In this document: positions 55,744-64,000 of the stretch, one piece after another | Position numbering within the stretch: position 1 is the stretch's first letter | Layout of the letters: every line of letters begins with the position of its first letter | Source of the DNA: Pictodentalium vernedei | Taxonomy: Eukaryota; Mollusca; Scaphopoda; Dentaliida; Dentaliidae | Assembly (NCBI GenBank): GCA_031216915.1 | Contig: CM062297.1 | Location: 367,797,704-367,861,703 of the forward strand | Direction of reading: 5' to 3' | Length of the DNA stretch: 64,000 nt | Position numbers and translations under genes: made by a program | Notes under the pieces: model-generated | Told to the model about the DNA's origin: nothing | What the model saw: the letters and a program-made list of their open reading frames with translations, nothing else | Databases searched by the model: none

Positions 55744-56434
55744 GTTCCAGTTTTGCTCGTTCATTTCAATTTTGCTATGTGGTAAATTTACGAGTGCCGA
55801 AGCGAAAATAGGTAACTTAAGTACATCACCTATGGACATCCACCTTTACCTAATTAATTATTCCTGGTGAATAAAATGTACGCAAAAGAAATTAAAGAAT
55901 ATGTATTTCTTTATTTGGTTCAAACATCCACTCATTTTAATTCAATTATTCACTCGATTTGGTATCCACTTCAGCAAAGTAGAGGTTATGAGAGCCCAAA
56001 TAAGTGAACACACTCAGTGCATTTGATACCAAAGTTGTGAGTGGGATTAAAGGGAATGGGTCAAGTTGCCCCCAGGTCAAGTTGCCCCTGGGTCAAGTCG
56101 CCCCCATACATCAGGTCAAGTCGCCCCTCCAAAAAGTGTTGGACTGGGAAGACTTAATAATAACGTAATCAACTTTTTTTATTTATTAAAACTAGAACAT
56201 AATAACAAAATATATACAACTATCCATTTCATAATTTACATCAATATCTAATTGTGGTTTATATAATTTATTTTGTTATAAATGTTATATAAATATAAAA
56301 AATTAACGATAGTGTTAAAATTTAAAATTGTAATTCACGTATGGGAAATCGAGATCGCGCTGTAGATTGTGATCGTGTATCACAACGATTTTATGTTTAA
56401 GATGAATGGCTTACTTTAACAGCATTTATTATGT
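55744..56434. repeat. Short minisatellite in unique sequence
   Basis: GGTCAAGTTGCCCCC-type units occur four times between 56058 and 56130. The rest, to 56434, is AT-rich and unrecognised. Confidence 0.55.
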
Positions 56435-56596
56435 ATTCAGTTTTTGTCTCAAAAACATAGCTTATAACTCCTCATTGGAATGAGCTCTTTCCAATGAGGG
56501 GTCATAAGCTATGTTTTTGAGACAAAAATTGAAAATTTTTAGTAATTCATGAATTTATTTTGCAAGTATCGTCTTCTACCTGCAATGGGTAAAGGG
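56435..56596 (+). mobile_element. TTAA MITE type A, 3' part
   Basis: The central inverted repeat TTTTTGTCTCAAAAACATAG..CTATGTTTTTGAGACAAAAA is well kept. The right end AATGGGTAAAGGG is followed by TTAA (56597-56600). The left terminus is missing. Confidence 0.62.
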
Positions 56597-56852
56597 TTAA
56601 GATACAGTGTGATGATCATGCAAGTAAACAAGTATGTCAGCAAGTAACTTGCATGCTTTACTCTGTCTCATATAATTAATGTGAGTCAGTGTGACAATGT
56701 TTTGCCTGTTTTGGAGCAAGTTTGTTCCTTTGTTAACCCATAAAATTCATTTGTTCAAAAGTAACAGTTAATCGATCAATTACTTTTTGGATCGATCAAG
56801 ATGTTGATCATTGATTAATCGATTAATCGTTTAACCGTTTCAGCTCTAGGTT

Positions 56853-56918
56853 TAATGACACTTTTGATAGCCAGGGTCACCTCATGTGGAGAGTTTTATG
56901 AGTGGAGAAAGCCAGAGA
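56853..56918 (-). mobile_element. SINE 3' fragment, inverted
   Basis: TTTAATGACACTTTTGATAG CCAGGGTCACC..AGTTTTATGAGTGGAGAAAG is the reverse complement of the SINE 3' module. Confidence 0.55.
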
Positions 56919-56925
56919 ACTCAGC

Positions 56926-57598
56926 TTTATACCATGATAACCTACTCTACCATATATAAAAAGCCCATGACATCAATTTTAGCTTTACACACCAACCATG
57001 GTCAACATGCCAGCAATGGGATTTCAATAGTTAAAATTTACACCAACATTGGAACTACAAGTTGACTTTTGGTGACCTCAACCTCAAACTTGGCTAAATT
57101 TATCGCTCATTGACTCGCAGAGTGAAATATAAGCGGCAATTATTTAATATGTTTTTAAATGAGTTTACCTCATGAGATACCAAAAATTAATAAACATGCA
57201 TTGTCTCGCGTTAATAAAGCATCCATAACTCAAAATAGTATGTTATTATGTTATTAAAATGAAAAAGGCCCCTGGATTTGTGCATTTCTTTTTCTATTTT
57301 GTTCCGGCAATAAAACTGACAGCGGAAGTACCGTGGACCGGTGCTCATGAAAACAAAAACAGATTCGCACGTGTGTATGTCTGCTGCTTAGTAAAATCGA
57401 GAAAAAATAATAGCGACTCTTAATAATCTGATGATCATGGTATAAATAAAATATACCCATAGTAGCTGGTTGTACCAAATGTTCACCACTCATGGTGAAG
57501 TGGTGTTAACTGCTTGACAAAGGCCCATGGTTAACACCATTTCACCACTCATGGTGAACATTTGTTACACCAAGCTACTATGGGTATATTCTATAAAG
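56926..57598 (-). mobile_element. Hairpin-ended element, copy 3, inverted
   Basis: Inverted relative to 32435. It starts TTTATACCATGATAACCTAC and ends with the long hairpin at 57450-57590 (AGTGGTGTTAACTGC region pairing with ATGGTTAACACCATTTCACC). The hairpin is as long as in copy 1. Confidence 0.65.
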
Positions 57599-57599
57599 A

Positions 57600-57835
57600 A
57601 TCATTCAGCAGCAGCAAGTAATGTCATACACCCCCAAATTCCCTGTACAAGCAGGGTTACCATTGGTTGAAGGCAAGTGCACCATCGACGTGCAGTACGC
57701 CTTAGTACACAGTACCACCATGCCCCCACATGGACAATCAGGATTAAGTGCCTTGGTCAAGGACATAACACAGTCGCCTGATGTGGACCTTTCGGTTTGA
57801 AGTCCAATCATGTAACGACTGAGCCCATTCCCACC
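57600..57835 (-). mobile_element. SINE, inverted, 3' module missing
   Basis: On the - strand: a worn tRNA-like head with GGTTACATGATTGGACTTC-like sequence, then GAAAGGTCCACATC, CTTAGTACAC... reading TACTAAGGCGTACTGCACGT, to GTTACCATTGGTT-type sequence. It abuts the hairpin element copy 3. Confidence 0.55.
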
Positions 57836-58044
57836 TTGTTAGTTGTATTTAACTCTGAACACCAAACCATTTACCATACTTCAAGTACAAATTTGATATG
57901 TTGCATACAGAGTAAGCTCCTGTTAATTGAATAAAAAATCTTGTGATCTCTCGAAGAATTACTCTGATGACCAGTGATTCCACACATATATGGACCTTTC
58001 TAGTCTCAGTGCATTCAATATAATAATTTAATCTATTGTATCTT

Positions 58045-59167
58045 ATTAGTCCCCTACGGGAACCGTAAGGGGACTATAGGATTGCACTCCGTCCATCTGT
58101 CCGTCCATCCGTCCGTCCGTGCATCCATCTGTCTGTCTGTCCATTTTTTATGTTACCACCTCTCCCTCCAACATGTTTTAAGCTACACCTTTCATTTCTG
58201 GTACATGGATAAATGGTTCTGAGGGGATGATGCATGCTCAAAATTTTCAAAATCCAAGATGGCGGAATGGTGGCCATTTTTGTTGTGTTTTTTTAAGCTT
58301 TTTTTCCTCTATTTTCATGTTACCACCCCTCCCACCAACATGGTTCAAGCTACACTTTGCATATTTGGCACATGGATAGAAGGTTGGGAGGGGATGATGC
58401 ACGTTCAATAGTTTTTCTTCAAAATCCAAGATGGCGGCCATTTTTGTTGTGTTTTTTTAGGCTTTTTTCTCTATTTTGTGTTACCACCCCTCACTCCAAC
58501 ATGGTTCAAGTTACACGTTTTATATCTAGCACATGGATAGAGGGTTCTAATGGGATGTTGCACGTTCAATATTTTTTTTTCAAAATTCAAGATGGCACTT
58601 CGGCAACCATTTCTGTTGTGTTTTTTAAGCTTTTTTCTCTATTTTATGTTACCACTGCTCCCTCCAACATGGTTCAAGCTGCACTTTTCATATATGGTAC
58701 ATGGCTAAAGGGGTTGTGAGGGGATTATGCACGCTCAATATTTTTTTTTCAAAATCTAACATCTGTCTGTCTGACCATCTGTTTGTCTCTGTTTTTATGT
58801 TACCACCTCTCCCTCTAACATGCTTCAAGCTACACCTTTCATATTTGGTACATGGATAAATGGTTCTGAGGGGATGATGCACAGTCAATATTTATTTTTC
58901 AAAATCCAAGATGGCAGAATGGCGGCCATTTTTGTTGTGTTTTTTAAGCTTTTTTCTCTATTTTATGTTACCAACCCTCCCTCCAACATGGTTCAAGCTA
59001 CGCCTTTCATATATGGTACATGGATAAAGGGTTGTGAGGGGATTATGCACACTCAATATTTTTTTGCAAAATCCAAGATGCTTATATACTCTAGTGTCTT
59101 CTGTGACAAAAACACCTTATGTCACAAAAGCGCCGTAGGGGACTAATACCACCTCGGTGGTCAAACA
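58045..59167 (+). mobile_element. Helentron-like family C, full copy
   Basis: The 5' end TTAGTCCCCTACGGGAACCG TAAGGGGACTA forms a hairpin, followed by a GTCCATCTGTCCGTCCATCC tract. Five tandem units of about 160-170 bases follow, with TTACCACCCCTCCC.CCAACATG, ATGGATAGAGGGTT, and CAAAATCCAAGATGGCGGCC. The 3' end has CCGTAGGGGACTA (59133-59145), inverted to the 5' end, then the palindrome ACCACCTCGGTGGT (59148-59161). Same plan as families A and B with unrelated sequence. Open frames on both strands come from the repeats. Confidence 0.7.
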
Positions 59168-59241
59168 CTTGTTTGACAGAGCTCTGTAAGCTTCATCAAA
59201 CAAGATAAAATACAATAAATGCTCCGTTTATCACTAAAATA

Positions 59242-60889
59242 CAAAATGAAAGTGTCAATGACACTGTGGCTCAACTTGTTAAGACATGTACATGCACAGT
59301 ATGTGACACAGCAATGGCAAACATCTAGGTAATGACCTGATAAGAAAGGTACATTTTAAGTATTGTAACGGTCTGTACATAAATACTGACCGTAGCCTGT
59401 AACAAATGTATAGGTAAAGTATTGTAAAGGTGGGTGACAGTCAGATGCAAAACTAGAAAAGAAATCTTTGCGTCCCAGAGTGGGTCTTACTGAACCCCAA
59501 AATATTTGTTCTCATAGCACAGTGATAACAAAGGCACCCCAAAACACACTCGTTCCTGTCCTAAGGTGAAAACAAAGGTACCCAAGAAGTTTTGTGAAGA
59601 TCAGTTCATAAATACGAGCTGTATAGAAGTTGTGACAAAAAACTGATTGGACCTAATTTCGGTACAAAATGGCCACTGGCAGCCATCTTGAATTTTGGAC
59701 CACACCCAGAAACACTCGTTCTCGTCCTAAAGGTGATAACAATGGTACCCAAGAAGTTTCATGAAGATCGGTTGATAAATACAGCCTCTAGCCTGAGCTG
59801 TATTGACATGTGCACTTACAGTGTATAAGTAGCACTGAATAAATCAAAGTTCATCTAATTTGCATAATTTCTGCATGAGAAAAAAACCTGTACTATATGT
59901 GATGTATTCCATGTTACTAAACATTCATACAAAAATTTATTCAAATCAGAACTTTCATACAGAAGTTCTGTACAAAAGACTGATTGCACGAATTTTGGTA
60001 CAAAATAGCTGCTGGTGGCCATCTTGAATTTTGGACCACACCAAAAACACTCGTTCTCACCCCACGGTGATAACAAAGGTACCCAAGAAGTTTCGTAAAG
60101 ATCGGTTCATAAATACAGCCTCTAGCCTGAGCCGTATAGAAGTTGTGTACAAAAAACTGATTAAACCTAATTTCGGTACAAAATGGCCACTGGCAGCCAT
60201 CTTGAATTTTGGACCGCACCCAGAAACACTCGTTTTCATCCCAAGGTGATAACAAAGGTATCCAAGACATTTCGTGAAGATCAGTTCATAAATACAGACT
60301 CTAGCCCGAGCCGTATTGACATGTGTACTTAATGTGTGTAAGTAGCACTGAAAAAATCAAAGTTCATCTAATTTGCATAATTTCTGCATGAGAAAAAACC
60401 CTGTACTATATGTGATGTATCCCATGGTACTAAATATTCACACAAAAAAATATTCAAATTAGCGCTTTCATATGGAAGTTCTGTGCAAAAATCAGATTGC
60501 ACCTAATTTTGTACAAAATGGCTGTAATCAGACATCTTGAATTTCGGACTGGACCCCCAAAACACTCGTTCTTGTCCCACGGTGATACCAAAGGTACCCA
60601 AGAAGTTTCGTAAAGATCGGTTCATAAATACGGCCTCTAGCCCGAGCCATATTGGCATTTGCACTTACAGTGCTGAAATTAACACTAAATACATCAATGT
60701 TAAGTCTAATTTGCATAATTTACGCACGAGAAAAAAACCTGTATTATATGTGATGTAACCCATGGTACTAAACATTTATACAAAAAATTATTCAAATCAG
60801 TGCTTTCATATGGAGTTCTGTGCAAAAATCTGATTGTACCTAATTTTATACAATTTATAATTTGACTTCGCCAAAGTTGAGCTAAAAAT
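59242..60889 (-). mobile_element. Helentron-like family B, inverted copy
   Basis: It ends (read on the -) with the palindrome AGTGTCATTGACACT at 59251-59265 and starts near 60889 with TTTTTAGCTCAACTTTGGCG. The body has units with AACACTCGTTCT.G.CCTA.GGTGATAACA and CCAAGAAGTTTCGT.AAGATC at about 59543, 59716, 60047, 60226 and 60560, and a longer-period copy of TCTAATTTGCATAATTTCTG. It shares ends but not the internal repeats with the copy at 45957. Confidence 0.62.
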
Positions 60890-60929
60890 GACCAACTTCC
60901 TATTCACCTTTTACTCAGCAAATCAGCTG

Positions 60930-61172
60930 CAATTCACAACAAATTGAGCCTTTGAAAAACATATTTCCCAAAACATTTTAACGACCCGACATCATGTAAT
61001 AATATTGACCCCTCACTGCACTGGAACAAGCCTGTTGAGCTTTTTCCAATTGAAGGGGGGTGGGGGGAGGTTTTTCACATAATAATTATGGTTCTGTTGA
61101 AAGTTTTTGTAAAAATTTGAAAAAACAATTAAAATAACAAAGTTTTGCTACTGTGTACATTGGGTGAAGGGT
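60930..61172 (+). mobile_element. TTAA MITE type B, decayed
   Basis: CATCATGTAATAATATTGAC CCCTCACTG, GGAACAAGCCTGTTGAGCTT, and TTCACATAATAATTATGGTT reproduce the type B centre. The right end GGGTGAAGGGTTA keeps most of the terminal repeat. G-rich interruption at 61056-61070. Confidence 0.5.
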
Positions 61173-61392
61173 TAGTGGAATATTTTCCACTAGCGAGGTG
61201 GCTAGTCAATCAAAAGAGTTTCATTGTACAAAGAAATTAAGAGATTAAAAAAACAGTTTGCCAAACTGAATTTTTTTTCTCACTTGTACAATTAATTGTT
61301 TAGCCCACTTGCCAAGGCTTGTGGGTTAAATAATTAAACTCACTCGTCATTTGATAAAAAAATCTATTTTTATGATTCTATATTTATTACAG

Positions 61393-61454
61393 ACAAGGTA
61401 CACAGTATGGCTATTGTCTTTGTCATGTGGCAAGGCAAATATGGAGACGACTAA
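61393..61454 (+). CDS. Unrecognised gene, probable terminal exon
   Basis: After TATTTATTACAG, two bases AC complete the Asp codon begun at the end of 51276, and the frame reads DKVHSMAIVFVMWQGKYGDD before TAA (61452-61454). An AATAAA lies 110 bases on. The alternative frame from 61393 is longer (60 codons) but becomes AT-driven and hydrophobic. I favour the short one because of phase and because WQGKYGDD looks like a natural acidic C-terminus. The intron would be 10.1 kb. Family unknown; other exons could lie between. Confidence 0.42.
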
Positions 61455-61564
61455 CATACGCTACTCAAATATTGATGTACTAATTAGTTATCTGTACCTT
61501 TGTGTAATTGTCTATGTATGCAACATACTTCTGTTCTATAATTACATGATTATTCTTTTTTCTA

Positions 61565-61570
61565 AATAAA
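61565..61570 (+). promoter_or_regulatory. Candidate polyadenylation signal
   Basis: AATAAA in a TCTAAATAAATATTG context, 110 bases after the stop of the terminal exon. It is a common hexamer in AT-rich DNA, so this rests on position. Confidence 0.4.
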
Positions 61571-61690
61571 TATTGTTTAAACTAAATATCCAAACATTTT
61601 ATTGGGACCATTTACAAGCTAAAGAAAAATATGCTTGATGTATTGTTCTCATTCTTTACATCTCCTGTGTAGTATGCAGTAGCCATGAGC

Positions 61691-61968
61691 ACCCCTGTGG
61701 GCAAGGCTGAAAATAAGCAGTCTGACATTTGCACAATGAGGTCCCCAGAGGTTGAATTTAATGATGCTATCCCATATACTGGGCCAATTTATCCTCTGGG
61801 TACTTCTTTCTGTTTGGTTTTGAGACCATGTTTCAGATTGAGGTTCACAGAGGGTAAAGTTAGTGATGCTACCCTGCTGTGCAGGGTAGCATCACTAAAT
61901 TCACCCGCTGGGGACCTCATTTTGCAGATGACAGTCTGCTTATTTTCTGTCTTGCCTGTGGGTACCCC
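61691..61968. repeat. Large palindrome with inner hairpin
   Basis: Left arm ACCCCTGTGGGCAAGGCTGA then AAATAAGCAGTCTGACATTT pairs with AGATGACAGTCTGCTTATTT then TCTGTCTTGCCTGTGGGTAC CCC. Near the centre AGTTAGTGATGCTACCCTGC TG pairs with CAGGGTAGCATCACTAAATT at about 61868-61905. It spans roughly 280 bases, with arms of 60 or more. This is a fold-back element of unknown class. Confidence 0.78.
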
Positions 61969-62184
61969 AGGAAGAGGAGCAATGCATGTTCAATGCAGTA
62001 AACAGATTCTGCTTTACTGGTAAAATAGGACCCAGAACTAATGCCTGAGGAAATCCTCTAAAGTGGGCAGAACAGATAGAAATGATCTGCTAAACTTGAC
62101 TTCTTACCTATGTTGCAGTCATGATATTCCCAAAGATGCTGAAAGTGACATTAACCACTAGGCTCTGTTGAAAAGTGCTGAAAG

Positions 62185-63009
62185 TAGAGATGGGCAGTTT
62201 TCAAATTTCATGTTGGTTCCAGTTTCAATTTCATTGAAAGAGTCAGGTTTTTGGTCTCTGTTTCGGTTTTCATTGTACAAACATAACAATACATTGCGTT
62301 TGCATATAAGATGTATTTGGTGCCAGTCAGGGTCACAGAGACTCCGTTTCCAGAGCAACGCACCTGTGTAATAGCCTGTACCGGTACTCTGATTTCCTAG
62401 GAAGAGCACAATGTATTTGCATAAATTATCTCAAGAGTTTCAAGTTTGAGAAAAATGATTTTTGCCTCGAGACTGTTGCAAAATTAGCCCCCCCCCCCCA
62501 TACCTTTGTTTAGGGTAACCTGACACACCCTAAAAAATTATGCCGACAAAAATTTCATTGATTTAAAGTTGCTCATAAAGGTCATTGTAACCCAAAATTT
62601 CCATCTAACTTCACTGTGATATTGACGCTGGCTTTGGAGTTCAAACTTTCAAAATTACTTGTAGAAATAAATATATTTGTCATTATAAATGTGGAATAAG
62701 TGACAAGTTCCAATTCTGCATTTGATAAACAGATGAATGTTTAAACCACACTGCGTAATAAATAATTTTGTCACCTATTTTTGCAGTAAATGCCACGCTG
62801 TACTGAAAAAGGGGTGTGTCGCGACTTTGAAGTTTAAAAACAATGTTAACTTCAGGTTGTTTCTCTCTTTGTTCTGAGATGTGACACCTGAGTAGAGTTT
62901 TTCAACACTGATGTTGAAAACCGTGACGAGTTTTTTGTAATTGTTTCGATTTCGGTTTTCATAACAAAGCCGAAAGTGAACCAAATTTTTGGTTAACCAC
63001 CCATCTCTA
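62185..63009. mobile_element. hAT-like non-autonomous element with 8-bp duplication
   Basis: An 825-base element. The ends TAGAGATGGGCAG and (inverted) TAGAGATGGGTGG are hAT-like. The 8-base GCTGAAAG stands directly on both sides (62177-62184 and 63010-63017), an exact target site duplication. It contains TTCGGTTTTCATTGTA near the left and TTTCGGTTTTCATAACAAAG near the right, and a C-run at 62489-62498. No transposase is encoded. Confidence 0.78.
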
Positions 63010-63017
63010 GCTGAAAG

Positions 63018-63735
63018 CCACTCTAATGGCTTAACATCACAACAATAGCTTGAGCTTTGCTCGGCAGAACGAAAACATTTGTACAGTTGCTTAACACGAC
63101 AACAGTAGCTTGATCTTTGCTCAGCAGAACCAAAATATTTGTACAGTTGCTTTGTTACAATTTATTGGAGAGTGTCTGTTGACACTCCCCAATAAATTGT
63201 AACAGATCAGTTATTTATGACCAAAATCTTGCTAAATTAAGACTGCCTTTGCTGGTAGCAATAGAAACTTTGAGAAAAAAACAACTTGTATTACAAATCA
63301 CCTTTGAAAAATAATTGAGCACTCCACCAGTTAAACACTAATAAAAAAGTAGACATAACCCCTTTCAACACATGTTCCTGAATGGAATCTGGAAATGCAA
63401 TGCTATCTTGAGTGTATGAGTGTATCAAATATGCTTTGTAGAGACGTTCTGTTATGACTTATTCTTGATTTATTACAGATTCTTCTTGCTCTTTTCTTCA
63501 CATTATCATCAAAATTGACTTCCAAATTTTTGTTTCTGTAAAATTAATGCTCACTTGTTAGAGTGAGTTAATGATTGGGACCATTTTAAGCTGCATGTAA
63601 TATTTCATTTTATTTTATTTTTTTTGTATTATTGATATGAATGCAATTTCAATTGCAAATTGTTCAAAAATGAACATAAACAACAGAGGGAATGTTAATT
63701 TTTAAATGATTTTATGTGGATGGTATAAGGAAGGG
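63018..63735. repeat. Short tandem duplication and palindrome
   Basis: Two copies of a unit of about 60 bases (AACAATAGCTTGAGCTTTGC and AACAGTAGCTTGATCTTTGC, each ending TTTGTACAGTTGCTT) at 63040-63150 lead into a palindrome at 63153-63203 (TGTTACAATTTATTGGAGAG TGTC pairing with GACACTCCCCAATAAATTGT AACA). The rest is AT-rich and unrecognised. Confidence 0.7.
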
Positions 63736-64000
63736 AAGGAAGTGTGGATGCTCAGCGGTTATGGCTTGGACTTCTGACCGAAAGGTCCACGGTTCGATCC
63801 CTGCCTGGGGTTACTGCATTGTGTCCTTGCACAAGGCACTTCATCCCATTTGCCTATGGGGCACTGTGTACTAAGACGTACTGCACGTCGATGGTGTACT
63901 TGTCTTCAACCAATACTACCCCTGCTTGTGTTGAGTTAGTACATTGGAGAGTCTGGCAGTTGCTTTCCATTGCTTAGTGGTTCTCTCCAGGTACTCCGGC
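63736..64000 (+). mobile_element. tRNA-derived SINE, cut by window end
   Basis: The cleanest tRNA-like head in the window: GGATGCTCAGCGGTTATGGC (A-box region) and GGTCCACGGTTCGATCCCTG (B-box region). Then CATTGTGTCCTTGCACAAGG, TACTAAGACGTACTGCACGT and CTCTCCAGGTACTCCGGC, where the window ends. Confidence 0.75.

Noticed and set aside
58045..59167. Long frames on both strands in the family C element
   Set aside because: Repetitive peptides on both strands from the 160-base units; not genes.
61351..61569. 72-codon frame as the coding frame of the terminal exon
   Set aside because: It starts upstream of the acceptor and ends in a hydrophobic AT-driven run; the shorter frame fits the splice phase.
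63736..63810. tRNA gene candidate
   Set aside because: A- and B-box-like segments are present, but the sequence continues as a SINE and the cloverleaf is not closed by an acceptor stem.

Overview
This is an AT-rich eukaryotic nuclear window. It looks like a large, repeat-dense genome of a marine invertebrate: a mollusc-like lophotrochozoan or another non-vertebrate metazoan. That placement is an inference from the repeat types: DIRS tyrosine-recombinase retrotransposons, tRNA-headed SINEs with a conserved 3' module of the Nin-DC kind, Helentron-like elements and TTAA MITEs. There is no bacterial-style gene packing, and nearly all long reading frames are fragments of decayed mobile elements.

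Host genes. Three short exons on the + strand (23187-23293, 34892-35011, 37318-37359) join without a phase break. They encode a C-terminal tectonin beta-propeller segment best explained as the 3' end of a TECPR1-like gene, with the first 23 kb read as upstream intron. A second, unrecognised + strand gene is suggested by an exon at 51132-51276 and a phase-compatible terminal exon at 61393-61454, followed by an AATAAA.

Layout. 1-2267: AT-rich tandem repeats and a Helentron-like 3' fragment. 2268-9826: one Helentron-like element (family A) split by a 5.7-kb DIRS retrotransposon (DIRS-A). 9827-13763: SINE and MITE fragments and an intact family A element. 13764-20570: DIRS-B, same family as DIRS-A, itself interrupted by a family B Helentron-like element. 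21301-22799: a complete but mutated Tc1-like transposon with TA duplications. 23424-30614: a third, different DIRS element (DIRS-C) lying in the TECPR1-like intron after exon A. 30600-43650: tandem repeats, hairpin elements, MITEs, SINEs, exons B and C, and a reverse-strand family A element. 43650-64000: a flank-duplicated TIR element, a 10-unit family B element, a MITE cluster, many long palindromes, the second gene's exons, families B and C of the Helentron-like group, a hAT-like element with a perfect 8-bp duplication, and a SINE cut by the window edge.

How parts relate. All three DIRS copies lie in the same orientation as the TECPR1-like gene. DIRS-A and DIRS-C keep the diagnostic internal complementary region, which pairs with both outer termini; DIRS-B has lost it. 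No copy looks able to move by itself. The most interesting non-coding signals are three sequence-unrelated Helentron-like families with one shared end architecture, and a TTAA MITE group in which two subfamilies with different flanks share the same central inverted-repeat core.
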